Assembly: GCA_050944435.1 (NCBI GenBank)
Contig: JBMNRB010000006.1
Location: 90,261-154,260 of the forward strand
DNA length: 64,000 nt
From: Ruminococcus_G sp050944435
GTDB lineage: Bacteria; Bacillota; Clostridia; Lachnospirales; Lachnospiraceae
Direction: 5' to 3'
In this document: piece after piece, positions 33,529-42,237 of the stretch
Layout of the letters: every line of letters begins with the position of its first letter
Numbering within the stretch: the stretch's first letter is position 1
Translations under genes and position numbers: made by a program
The notes under the pieces: generated by a model
Database searches by the model: none
What the model was told of the DNA's origin: nothing
What the model saw: only the letters and a program-made list of their open reading frames with translations

Positions 33529-34518
33529 ATGAATGAGATGCTGAAGAATAAAAAAATTGCAGTAGTTGGCATTGGCGGCGTCGGCGGGTATCTGGCAGGG
33601 ATGCTGGGAAGAGTCTGCAGTCATCTGACCCTGGCGGCCAGAGGAGAGCGGCGGGAAGCGCTTCTGAAAAAGGGTCTTGTGCTTCACAGTGATTACAATG
33701 GTGAGATTACCGTAAACGCCGAAAGGGTGGTTCCGGTAAATGAGATGGGGGAACAGGATTATATTTTTATCTGTGTAAAGAATTATTCACTGGAAGAGGT
33801 GTGTGAAGATCTGAAATATGCCGTCACCGACGATACCGTGATAATTCCGGTGATGAACGGAGTCGATCCCGGGGAGCGAATCCGGAATCTTCTGGGAAAA
33901 GGGACGGTAGTGGATTCTCTGATTTATATTGTCGCTTTCGCCAATGAAGATTATTCCATTACCCAACAGGGAAACTTTGCAAATCTGCGCATCGGCATTC
34001 ACGGCGGGAATGACAGGCAGAAGAAAAAAGTAAAGGAAGTTTCGGAAATTCTTGCCGGAGCGGAAATCGACCACAAAACAGCAGAAGATATCCAGACAGA
34101 AATCTGGCGGAAATATATTTTAAACTGTGCTTATAATGCGGAAACGGCTTATTATGACAATACCATCGGCCAGCTCCGGCAGGATCCGGCAAAGGCGGCG
34201 GAATATGAGGCGCTGGTAAGAGAAGCGTATCAGGTTGCACTGGCCAAAGGGGTTGCCGTAAAACAGGAACATATCGACGCCATCATTCACCGTTTTTATC
34301 ATGAACTGGCTGAAGACGCTACCAGTTCTCTGCAAAGAGATATCCAACAGGGAAAAAGGGCAGAGGTCGATACGTTCAGCGGATATATCCTAAGGGAGGC
34401 AAAACAGAGAAATATCACAGTACCGGTGACGGAAAAAATGTATTACGGGTTGAAAAAGGCGGAAAACACGCAGCAGAAAACTTATATTCTGGAAAGAAAT
34501 TCCCCTATGTTTTCCTGA
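33529..34518 (+). CDS. panE: 2-dehydropantoate 2-reductase (ketopantoate reductase)
   Basis: A 329-residue NADPH-dependent reductase making pantoate for coenzyme A synthesis. The Rossmann motif VVGIGGVGGYLAG is near residue 12, the catalytic lysine region KYILNCAYNA is near residue 200, and SSLQRDIQQGKRAEVDTFSGY with the substrate-binding Glu/Ser is near the end. Members of this family outside pantothenate operons may reduce other 2-oxoacids. GGAGG is in the MATE stop region, so the two are coupled. Its last 37 bp overlap the convergent glycosyltransferase gene. Confidence 0.88.
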   Translation: MNEMLKNKKIAVVGIGGVGGYLAGMLGRVCSHLTLAARGERREALLKKGLVLHSDYNGEITVNAERVVPVNEMGEQDYIFICVKNYSLEEVCEDLKYAVTDDTVIIPVMNGVDPGERIRNLLGKGTVVDSLIYIVAFANEDYSITQQGNFANLRIGIHGGNDRQKKKVKEVSEILAGAEIDHKTAEDIQTEIWRKYILNCAYNAETAYYDNTIGQLRQDPAKAAEYEALVREAYQVALAKGVAVKQEHIDAIIHRFYHELAEDATSSLQRDIQQGKRAEVDTFSGYILREAKQRNITVPVTEKMYYGLKKAENTQQKTYILERNSPMFS

Positions 34519-35789
34519 ACCTGTGAAGTCATGGCGCGGTAGTTTTCCTGTTCCTCTGGGGAAAAGGAGGAAAAGCGAACCGAGTCAAAGTCCTGTTCCA
34601 CCATCTCAAAATCTTTTATTATATGAGCCGCGTCTGGCAGAAAGGTAATTTCTGTTTTCGTCCGGTCAGAAACGGAGGCAATTATCTTTTTCTTTACCAG
34701 TTTCTGCAGAAGGAAAGAGGTTTTCTGGGGAGACATTTGCACAAAGTCAGATATTTCTTTCATACTTTCGTACTGACGGACAAAGTACAGATGATAAAGA
34801 AGGCGGCTCTCCTCCAGGGTAATGTTATTTTTCCTGGAAATAATCTCAAGCTGATATTCCAGCAGCTTTCGAAAACGATAGTTGTCCATGGGAAGACCTT
34901 CATCGGAAAGGGCCTGGTTGTGAAGATGGCTGCGTTCCATTCCCAGTTTTTTCCTGCCGGGCAGAGGAAGGACCGCGCCGTCTCTGGCCACGGCCAGTAA
35001 AAAGCGATAGATCTGAGGCCGGATGTTGTTATAATCTTCCCCGTCATATATGTCTTTATAAAATCCATTGTAATATTCAAATACGTTGATTTTCATCCGC
35101 AGCGTACTGCTGATGTTCATTCCCTGACTGATCAGGCTGCCCTTTCGTTTTACATAGTAATAGACGGGAGCCTGGAGGGCATAAAAAGAATGGGCATGGC
35201 GGATGTACTCCAGGTTAAAAAGAAAATCTTCACACCAGCTGATCTTTATATCCATACGGATATGATTCTTTTCTATAATCTCTCTTTTATATAATTTATT
35301 CCATAATACGCCGTAGTAGAAATCGGCTGGATTCTCCATCATAAAAGAAGCGAATTCTTCCCTGGATAAAATTCTGGTTTCGTTGATATCTCCTTTGCGA
35401 GCCAGATGTTCGCCGGACACCCGGTAAAAATCAGATATCACCAGATCACAGTTATACATTTCCATGGAACGGATCATCAGGGAAGTAGATTCCGGAGAAA
35501 TCCAGTCATCACTGTCAACAAACTGAATATAAGTTCCCCGGGCAATATTAAGGGCTTGATTTCTTGTATCAGAAACTCCGGTGTTAGGTTTGTGAATGGT
35601 TCGAATGCGGGAATCGACGGCGGCATATTGGTCACAGAGCTTACCAGAGTCGTCTGTGCTGCCGTCGTCGGCAAGGATTAATTCATAATTTTGAAATTCC
35701 TGGTTCAGGATGCTGTCGATGCATCTTTTCAGATATTCCTGCCCATTGTATACAGGAATAATGATGGTGACGAGGGGATTCATGTTCAT
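34482..35789 (-). CDS. Family 2 glycosyltransferase fused to a MarR-like DNA-binding domain
   Basis: A 435-residue protein. Residues 1-~230 are a GT-A fold glycosyltransferase (VTIIIPVYNGQEYLKRC, LILADDGSTDDSG, the DxD-type FVDSDDW, and CEDFLF). A linker of ~90 residues follows. From about residue 325 to the end it reads as a MarR winged helix: EISRKNNITLEESRLLYHLY helices, SMKEISDFVQMSPQKTSFLL recognition helix, LVKKKIIASVSDRTKTEI wing, and a last dimer helix. The ATG at 35789 has GGAGG; a GTG at 35801 overlaps that site. It is divergent from the dlt-like cassette. I know no characterised protein with this fusion. Confidence 0.82.
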   Translation of the reverse strand: MNMNPLVTIIIPVYNGQEYLKRCIDSILNQEFQNYELILADDGSTDDSGKLCDQYAAVDSRIRTIHKPNTGVSDTRNQALNIARGTYIQFVDSDDWISPESTSLMIRSMEMYNCDLVISDFYRVSGEHLARKGDINETRILSREEFASFMMENPADFYYGVLWNKLYKREIIEKNHIRMDIKISWCEDFLFNLEYIRHAHSFYALQAPVYYYVKRKGSLISQGMNISSTLRMKINVFEYYNGFYKDIYDGEDYNNIRPQIYRFLLAVARDGAVLPLPGRKKLGMERSHLHNQALSDEGLPMDNYRFRKLLEYQLEIISRKNNITLEESRLLYHLYFVRQYESMKEISDFVQMSPQKTSFLLQKLVKKKIIASVSDRTKTEITFLPDAAHIIKDFEMVEQDFDSVRFSSFSPEEQENYRAMTSQVQENIGEFLSRI

Positions 35790-35987
35790 AAAAACCTCCA
35801 CTTTTATAATAATTGAACAGCCGCCGAAAGGCGTTTTTTTATTTATTATAAAATAATTTTTCTAATGTGGCAAAAAATATTGCCTTTAGGAAAGCCGCTT
35901 TTTTAGATTTATTAAGAATTGATTCAGGAATGGTTCAGATTATTCTGGAATAATGAAGCCATCAAAGAAAAAGTAAAGGAGCGATAT

Positions 35988-37484
35988 ATGGATAACATTT
36001 TATCATATTTGGAAAAAACAGAGGCCACATACGGTCATCGGACGGCAGCGGACGACGGAACTGTATGTCTGACCTGGAAAGAACTGGGAAATTTGTCGAG
36101 AAGACTGGGAACAGAATTTTGCAGCAGGACAGAGCCCAAAAAGCCCATAGCTATATTGATGGAAAAAAGCGCCCTGACGCTGGCGGCCATGTTCGGCGCC
36201 GTATATGCGGGATGCTTCTATGTGATGATCGATCCGGCACAGCCGTCGGCCAGGCTGGGAGAGATACTGCAGGTTCTTGATACGAAACTCGTGGTTACAC
36301 ACAGAAAAGGTGAGAAGTATCTGAAGGAGGCCGGTTATAGAGGAGAGGTTTATCTGATACAAAATGTCATAGGATGTCAGAGCGATGGAAACAGACTGGA
36401 TGAAATACGAAAAAACAGTACGGAAAGGGATCTTCTTTATGGAACATTTACCTCCGGTTCTACGGGAGTGCCTAAATGTGTCGCAGTGAGTCATAAGGCG
36501 GTCATTGATTTTATTACCCATTTCATAAAGCTGTTTCCTATTACGGCAGATGACCGGATTGGGAATCAGGCGCCGTTTGATTTCGACGTGTCGGTAAAAG
36601 ATATCTACGCCGCTCTCATGACGGGCGCAGCCCTGATTCTGATTCCCAAGCAGATGTTTTCCTCTCCGCCGATGCTTCTGGATTATCTTTGCAGCAAGAA
36701 GGTAACTTCGCTGACTTGGGCAGTATCGGCGCTGACTCTGGTTTCTGCCTTAAAGGGGCTCAGTTATAAAGCGCCGTCGACAGTCAGACAGGTTCTGTTC
36801 AGCGGTGAAGTAATGCCGGCAAAACAGTTGAGAATGTGGCAGGAGGCGCTGCCGGAAACGCGATTTGTAAATCTTTACGGACCATCGGAGATTACCTGCA
36901 ACTGCACTTATTATCCAATTGAAAGAATATTCCAGGATCATGAGAGACTGCCAATTGGAAGACCATTTCCGGGGAGAGAGGTGTTTCTTATGGACGATTC
37001 AGGGAAAGAAATTCTTATTCCTGAAAAAATTGGAGAAATCTGTGTAAGCGGAGAATCTCTTGCAGAGGGGTATTACCGGAATCCGGAGGAAACAAAAGCA
37101 CGGTTTATTACAGGAAAAAACGGAAGATATTATCGTACTGGAGATCTGGGATATTACGGAAAGGACGGAGAGATGTATTTTTCCGGACGAAAAGATTTTC
37201 AGATCAAACATATGGGTCATCGCATTGAACTGGAGGAAGTGGAACATGCATTAGAGCAGATTCAGGGTGTAGAAAAAAGCTGCTGTCTGATGGACAGAAA
37301 GAAAAATCAGCTTGCTGCTTTTTATCTTGGGGAAGCCCAGATCAGTGAAATAAAAAAGCAATTGAGAAAACGGGTGCCCCTCTATATGATTCCCCATAGA
37401 TTTATTCAGACTGGAAAGATTCCACTGAATAAAAATGGAAAAACGGATCGAAAGTATCTGCAGCAGAGACTGGAGGCGATATAG
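35988..37484 (+). CDS. DltA-like amino-acid adenylation enzyme
   Basis: A 498-residue ANL-superfamily enzyme that activates an amino acid with ATP and loads it on a carrier protein. Core motifs are present: TSGSTGVPK (P-loop), FDFDVSVKDIYAAL (amino-group Asp), NLYGPSEITCNC, YRTGDLGYYGKDGEM, GRKDFQIKHMGHRIELEEVE and NKNGKTDRK with the catalytic lysine. Closest to D-Ala:carrier ligase DltA, but the pocket motif usually FCGE is FSGE here (Ser at 36801-36803). The ATG at 35988 has AAAGGAG; the frame back to a TTG at 35919 is not favoured. First gene of the dlt-like cassette. Confidence 0.87.
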   Translation: MDNILSYLEKTEATYGHRTAADDGTVCLTWKELGNLSRRLGTEFCSRTEPKKPIAILMEKSALTLAAMFGAVYAGCFYVMIDPAQPSARLGEILQVLDTKLVVTHRKGEKYLKEAGYRGEVYLIQNVIGCQSDGNRLDEIRKNSTERDLLYGTFTSGSTGVPKCVAVSHKAVIDFITHFIKLFPITADDRIGNQAPFDFDVSVKDIYAALMTGAALILIPKQMFSSPPMLLDYLCSKKVTSLTWAVSALTLVSALKGLSYKAPSTVRQVLFSGEVMPAKQLRMWQEALPETRFVNLYGPSEITCNCTYYPIERIFQDHERLPIGRPFPGREVFLMDDSGKEILIPEKIGEICVSGESLAEGYYRNPEETKARFITGKNGRYYRTGDLGYYGKDGEMYFSGRKDFQIKHMGHRIELEEVEHALEQIQGVEKSCCLMDRKKNQLAAFYLGEAQISEIKKQLRKRVPLYMIPHRFIQTGKIPLNKNGKTDRKYLQQRLEAI

Positions 37485-38666
37485 ATGAATCATGAACTGA
37501 TAAACAACGCCATTGTAAAATATAAAACACCGGCTTATCTTTTCGATCTTGATGAAATGGCAAACAGAGTTGGAAAATTTCGGAAAATATTACGCAATGA
37601 AATAGGATTATGTTTTGCCATGAAAGCAAATCCTTTTCTGACTTCCTATATGGATGACATAACGGACAGAATAGAAGTGTGTTCCATGGGTGAATTTCGT
37701 ATATGTAAAGAACTCAATCTGGAGGGGGAGAAGGTTCTGATATCAGGAGTTCTGAAAAAGAAAGAAGATCTTTTGGAAATTCTTGAGTATTATCGGGGAC
37801 GGTGCTTTTACACGGCGGAATCCCTTCTTCAATTTCAGATTATTTCAGAGTGGTCCGCCCGCAATAAAGAAAAAGTATCTTTATTTCTTCGTCTGACCAG
37901 CCAAAATCAGTTTGGCATGGACGGAGCAGTGATTCGAAATCTGATTGAAATGCAGGAATCTTACCCGTTTACAGAAATTCGGGGAATTCATTACTTTTCC
38001 GGCACTGCGAAAAAAAATATAAAAATAATTGAAGAGGAGTTGAAATATCTGGCTCAGTTCTGTACAGATCTGGAAAAAAGCACGAAATATCCAGTCAAAG
38101 AAATAGAATATGGACCCGGATTATCCGTTCCTTATTTTGAAGGACAAAAGGATACCCTGGAGCAGGATCTTGCAGCAATTGATCAGGCCATAAAGAATAT
38201 GAAATGGAGAGGAAAAGTGACGCTGGAAATGGGCAGAGCACTTGCAGCTTCCTGCGGATATTATTTGACCGGTGTGAAAGAGATAAAACAAAACGGCGGG
38301 AAAAATTACTGCATCGTAGACGGGGGAATGCACCATCTTCACTACGATGGGCAGATTCGCGGAATTTACCGTCCGCATTTTTCGATCAGACCTGAGATTC
38401 GAACAGGTAAGGAAAGGGAGTGGATAATCTGCGGAGAGCTTTGTACAGCAAATGATATACTAATGCAGAATGTTTCCATAAAAAATTTAAGAGAAGGAGA
38501 CATTTTTATCTTTGAAAATGCAGGGGCTTATTCGATGACTGAGGGGATGTCACTGTTCCTGAGTCACTCTCTGCCTAAAGCAGTTCTATACAGTCGGAAA
38601 AAGGGGTGGACGCTCCTTCGTGAAGAACTGCCGACTTATCAATGGAATATGGAGAAAAGGAGATGA
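37485..38666 (+). CDS. Fold-III PLP-dependent decarboxylase in a dlt-like cassette
   Basis: A 393-residue enzyme of the ornithine/diaminopimelate decarboxylase family (COG0019 type). PLP lysine in CFAMKANPFL, phosphate-binding region YGPGLSVPYF, GIHYFSGTA (usual HxHIGS) and the second-subunit cysteine in GELCTANDIL are visible. In LysA and ornithine decarboxylase the residue after that cysteine is acidic and binds the distal amino group; here it is Thr. Related enzymes act on carrier-bound amino acids (BtrK decarboxylates glutamyl-S-carrier protein). ATG overlaps the dltA-like stop by zero bases (37484/37485). No counterpart exists in standard dlt operons. Confidence 0.85.
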   Translation: MNHELINNAIVKYKTPAYLFDLDEMANRVGKFRKILRNEIGLCFAMKANPFLTSYMDDITDRIEVCSMGEFRICKELNLEGEKVLISGVLKKKEDLLEILEYYRGRCFYTAESLLQFQIISEWSARNKEKVSLFLRLTSQNQFGMDGAVIRNLIEMQESYPFTEIRGIHYFSGTAKKNIKIIEEELKYLAQFCTDLEKSTKYPVKEIEYGPGLSVPYFEGQKDTLEQDLAAIDQAIKNMKWRGKVTLEMGRALAASCGYYLTGVKEIKQNGGKNYCIVDGGMHHLHYDGQIRGIYRPHFSIRPEIRTGKEREWIICGELCTANDILMQNVSIKNLREGDIFIFENAGAYSMTEGMSLFLSHSLPKAVLYSRKKGWTLLREELPTYQWNMEKRR

Positions 38667-38670
38667 AAAG

Positions 38671-38898
38671 ATGGATAAATTATTAAATATTTTGAATGAA
38701 ATTGATGAAAGTATTGACTGGGAAGCGGAAAAATCATTGATAGATGATCGTTTGTTGGATTCCTTTGGAGTAATCACGCTGGTTTCTGAATTGGAAGAAC
38801 AATTTTCGGTGGAAATTGACGGGGCGGAGCTGGTACCTGAGAATTTTAATTCAGCAGCGGCAATTTACAAAATGATTCAAAGACTCCAGGAGAAATAA
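38671..38898 (+). CDS. DltC-like carrier protein
   Basis: A 75-residue acidic carrier protein. S31 in LLDSFGVITLV is the 4'-phosphopantetheine site, matching the DltC pattern LDS followed by a hydrophobic helix II. AAAGGAG lies 9 nt before the ATG at 38671; the longer frame is inside the decarboxylase gene. It sits between the decarboxylase and the MBOAT gene, so the acyl group is presumably processed while tethered here, then passed to the membrane. Confidence 0.88.
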   Translation: MDKLLNILNEIDESIDWEAEKSLIDDRLLDSFGVITLVSELEEQFSVEIDGAELVPENFNSAAAIYKMIQRLQEK

Positions 38899-38899
38899 T

Positions 38900-40489
38900 A
38901 TGGCATACCATACAATCGTATATCTGTTTTTGTTTCTTCCGCTGATACTGATATCTTATCAGGCGGCGCCGAAGAAGCTAAGACGGGCAGTGCTGATTAT
39001 AGCCGGATACGGATTTTTCTGGCTTATCAGCAGAAAACTGGTTGTTTATCTGATAGGTACTACACTGTTTACCCACTATATAGGCATATGGCTGACATGG
39101 CTGAAACAAAAGTGCAGGCTGGAAGCCGCTGCATGTAAGGCAGAGGAAAAAAGAGAAATTAAGAAGAAATATAAAAAGAAAGAGAGGATGGTGCTGACCT
39201 GCGGAATCGTACTGCTCCTTCTTATACTTGGATATCTGAAATACTATAACTTCTTTGCTCATAACGCTAATGTGTTGTTGGATGCGGCAAAAATTCCGGC
39301 GGTATTGCCAGCCAAAAAGCTCCTTTTGCCCATTGGGATTTCTTTTTATACGCTGCAGGCGATAGGATATATGGCGGATATATACTGGGAGAAAATCCGG
39401 GCGGAAAATCATCCGGGAAAATTGGCGCTTTTTCTGGGATTTTTTCCACAGATCATGGAAGGACCGATCAGTATGTATTCTCAGACAGCGGAGGATCTAT
39501 GGAGATGCGAGCCTTTGAAAGGTGAGAATTTATCCAGCGGCTGCCTGCGGATCCTCTGGGGATTATTTAAAAAAATGATCGTTGCAGATCGGCTGCATTT
39601 GCTGGTAAAGGCAGTTTTTGATCATTATACAGATTACAGTGGAATTGTGATTGCCGCTGCAGCAGTTTCTTATACTATTCAATTGTATATGGAATTTTCC
39701 GGAAGTATGGATATCATTATTGGCAGTGGAAGAATGTTTGGCGTTGTGCTGCCGGAAAATTTCCGTCAGCCCTTTGCATCTAAAAACGCGGCTGAATTCT
39801 GGAGAAGATGGCATATCACCCTGGGCGTATGGTTTAAGACCTATGTTTTTTACCCTGTTTCCACGTCGGCGCTGGTAAAAGGGTGGAATCGATTTGGGAA
39901 AAAACATTTAGGGAAGTATTTTACGAAACTGGGAATCTCAGCCATATGTCTGTTTCCGGTATGGCTGTGCAACGGATTGTGGCACGGGCCAAAATGGAGT
40001 TATCTGTTTTACGGCATGTACTATTTTGTGATTCTGCTGTTGGGCATCGCAGCGGAACCGATAAGGGACAAATTTATACAAAAATGCCGGATCAGAGAAT
40101 CCTCCTGGTATTGGCGGACTCTCCAAATTCTGAAGACCTGGATGATCATTTTTATCGGAGAATTATTTTTTCGGGCGGAGAGTCTTTCAGCCGGTTTAAA
40201 AATGTTTGGAAGCATGTTTGGAGATTTAAGAATACATAGTTTATGGGATGGCACTTTCTTATCCTTTGGGCTGGATAAAGGAGATTATCTGGTTATTATT
40301 GCCGGGTGTCTGACAGCGGCCATTGTGGGACGAATAAAAGAAAGGAATCTGCTGGGAGATGATGGACTGACGAGGATGAGAACGCCTCTTCGATGGAGCA
40401 TCTATTATGCGTTGATTTTTGCAGTCATTATCTTCGGCGCGTATGGCGTCGGTTATCAGCAGGTGGATATGATTTATGCAGGATTTTAA
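38900..40489 (+). CDS. MBOAT acyltransferase (DltB/AlgI-like)
   Basis: A 529-residue polytopic membrane O-acyltransferase. The MBOAT core is clear: LLPIGISFYTLQAIGYMADIY in two parts, FRQPFASKNAAEFWRRWHIT, and the catalytic His in CNGLWHGPKWSYLFYG. DltB moves D-Ala from DltC across the membrane; AlgI moves acetyl groups. With a dedicated carrier protein beside it, the DltB role is more likely. It has an unusual charged loop at residues ~75-100 (EEKREIKKKYKKKER). It starts one base after the carrier-protein stop. Confidence 0.9.
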   Translation: MAYHTIVYLFLFLPLILISYQAAPKKLRRAVLIIAGYGFFWLISRKLVVYLIGTTLFTHYIGIWLTWLKQKCRLEAAACKAEEKREIKKKYKKKERMVLTCGIVLLLLILGYLKYYNFFAHNANVLLDAAKIPAVLPAKKLLLPIGISFYTLQAIGYMADIYWEKIRAENHPGKLALFLGFFPQIMEGPISMYSQTAEDLWRCEPLKGENLSSGCLRILWGLFKKMIVADRLHLLVKAVFDHYTDYSGIVIAAAAVSYTIQLYMEFSGSMDIIIGSGRMFGVVLPENFRQPFASKNAAEFWRRWHITLGVWFKTYVFYPVSTSALVKGWNRFGKKHLGKYFTKLGISAICLFPVWLCNGLWHGPKWSYLFYGMYYFVILLLGIAAEPIRDKFIQKCRIRESSWYWRTLQILKTWMIIFIGELFFRAESLSAGLKMFGSMFGDLRIHSLWDGTFLSFGLDKGDYLVIIAGCLTAAIVGRIKERNLLGDDGLTRMRTPLRWSIYYALIFAVIIFGAYGVGYQQVDMIYAGF

Positions 40490-41474
40490 AAATAAAATAA
40501 AAAAGGGCGGAAAAACAGCTCTGTTTTTTCTGATTCTGATGACAATACTAACGGGGTTATCAATATTTGTGACAGAGATTTCCAAGAAGAATGATAAACT
40601 GATACAGGGACGGAACAAAAGTCTGATACAAATACAGCAGGAACCGGAGAATTCCATAGATCTGCTGATTCTTGGGGACAGCCTAAGCTATACTGCGTTG
40701 TCTCCCATGCAGATGTGGAGGGATTATGGAATAACCTCCTTTATCGGAGGCCAGTCTGGTCAGAAGATTCATGAAACATATTATATGCTGAAAACAGCCC
40801 TGGAAACACAGTCGCCAAAACTTGTGGTAATCGAAACAGACGTGCTGCTCCATAGCCGAACAGGACTGGGAAGAATACGAGAGAAAATTGAGGAAAAATT
40901 GAGCTTTTATTTTCCTGTGTTCCGGTATCACAATATCTGGAAACCTCTTCTTATGGGGACGGAATATGCAGAAGAAAGCTATAAGGGTTTCATGCTGCGG
41001 GATACGATTCAAGCCTATAAAAAAGGTGAATATATGAAAGAGACTGCAGATAAAGTCACTCTTTCTCCCGTTGTAACCGAGTATATGGACAAGATTATTA
41101 ATCTGTGCAGCGAGAATGACATACAGATTTTGTTAGTAAGCACTCCATCTCCAGTTAATTATAATTTTAAAAAGTATAACGCGCTGAAAGAATACGCAAA
41201 GGAGAATAATCTGAAATACCTTGATATGAATTTGAAAGTGAAAAAGCTGGGTATAAATTGGGAAAGCGATACTTTGGACAAAGGAGATCATTTGAATCTT
41301 TTGGGGGCGCAGAAGATTACCGGATATTTTGGGGACTATTTGAAATCACGGTATAACCTTTTGGATCACCGTAAGGATAAAAAGTATGAAATGTGGAACA
41401 GGGATGCTGAAGACTATGAAAAAAAGCTGGAGAAAAAAATCGAAATGATGCAAAAATCTTTACGGAATATATAG
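40476..41474 (+). CDS. Membrane-anchored SGNH-like protein (DltD/AlgX analogue)
   Basis: A 332-residue protein with one N-terminal membrane helix (residues ~14-33), then an extracellular SGNH hydrolase-like domain: GDSLSYTAL with S69 as nucleophile, GGQSGQKIHETYYML, and the C-terminal DKGDHLN motif (D268, H272). It plays the part DltD or PatB/AlgX play with an MBOAT partner, completing transfer to the polymer outside. It overlaps the MBOAT gene by 14 bp. A charged coiled-coil-like tail follows. Confidence 0.8.
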   Translation: MQDFKNKIKKGGKTALFFLILMTILTGLSIFVTEISKKNDKLIQGRNKSLIQIQQEPENSIDLLILGDSLSYTALSPMQMWRDYGITSFIGGQSGQKIHETYYMLKTALETQSPKLVVIETDVLLHSRTGLGRIREKIEEKLSFYFPVFRYHNIWKPLLMGTEYAEESYKGFMLRDTIQAYKKGEYMKETADKVTLSPVVTEYMDKIINLCSENDIQILLVSTPSPVNYNFKKYNALKEYAKENNLKYLDMNLKVKKLGINWESDTLDKGDHLNLLGAQKITGYFGDYLKSRYNLLDHRKDKKYEMWNRDAEDYEKKLEKKIEMMQKSLRNI

Positions 41475-41520
41475 AATTTGCTATGCTATTGTCATTAAAG
41501 AGAAAGAGGATATAAACAAG

Positions 41521-42237
41521 ATGAAGAAAGAACATATTTTGCTCGTTGAAGATGATGAAGATATCCGCGAGGGTGTGCGGATTCTTCTGGAAAGTGAAAA
41601 CTATGAAATCAGCGAAGCTTCCAACGGGCGTGAAGGTTTGGAATTATTAAATGATGAGACAGATCTGGTAATTTTGGATGTAATGATGCCGGGGATGTCA
41701 GGACTTCGCACTTGTGAAGAAATCCGGAAAATTTCCAATGTCCCGGTGCTCTTTCTGACGGCCAAGGCTCAGGAGTCGGATAAATTAATCGGACTCATGG
41801 CCGGAGGAGACGACTATCTTTCCAAACCTTTTTCTTATGCAGAGCTGCTGGGAAGGGTGAAAGCTCTTCTGCGTCGTTATAAAGTTTACATGGGAAAGGC
41901 CAGCGAAAATCCAGAAGAGGAAGAACCTTATATTCATCGGGGGCCTATTCGGATTCATGAAATTTTTAATGAAGTCCTGGTAAACGGTCAGGAAAAGGAG
42001 ATGTCAGACATTGAGTACCGCATTTTGCTGCTGATGATGCAGCATCCCGGGAAAATATTTTCCGCCCAGAATATTTATGAAAGCGTGTGGGGCGAACCAT
42101 ATTTTTATTCCTGCAACAGTACAATTATGGTTCATATCAGGAAATTAAGAGTAAAAGTCGAACCGGATCCTAAGAATCCACGTTACATTAAAACTGTTTG
42201 GGGAAAGGGGTATCGATTTGAAGCAGGAAATGCATAG
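41521..42237 (+). CDS. OmpR/PhoB-family response regulator
   Basis: A 238-residue regulator: receiver domain (VEDDEDIREG acidic pocket, phospho-acceptor D53 in VILDVMMPG, Lys in FLTAKAQ) and a C-terminal winged helix (SAQNIYESVWG, STIMVHIRKLRVK, IKTVWGKGYRFE). A ~20-residue acidic linker (ENPEEEEPYIHRGP) is a little long. VanR-like. It follows the dlt-like cassette after 46 bp with no terminator and may control it in answer to envelope stress. Its end overlaps the kinase gene. Confidence 0.92.
   Translation: MKKEHILLVEDDEDIREGVRILLESENYEISEASNGREGLELLNDETDLVILDVMMPGMSGLRTCEEIRKISNVPVLFLTAKAQESDKLIGLMAGGDDYLSKPFSYAELLGRVKALLRRYKVYMGKASENPEEEEPYIHRGPIRIHEIFNEVLVNGQEKEMSDIEYRILLLMMQHPGKIFSAQNIYESVWGEPYFYSCNSTIMVHIRKLRVKVEPDPKNPRYIKTVWGKGYRFEAGNA

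Noticed and set aside
35822..35841. Small hairpin CGCC-GAAA-GGCG with T7 in the divergent region
   Set aside because: The stem is only 4 bp and there is no upstream plus-strand gene to terminate, so it is not called a terminator.
35880..35908. Possible promoter of the dlt-like cassette (TTGCCT, 17 bp, TTAGAT)
   Set aside because: Both hexamers are poor matches and the region is AT-rich, where such matches arise by chance. The real promoter cannot be fixed by eye.
35919..35987. N-terminal extension or DltX-like peptide before the adenylation enzyme (EWFRLFWNNEAIK)
   Set aside because: It begins with TTG, has no ribosome-binding site and no membrane helix, and AAAGGAG is placed for the ATG at 35988. 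DltX needs a membrane segment.
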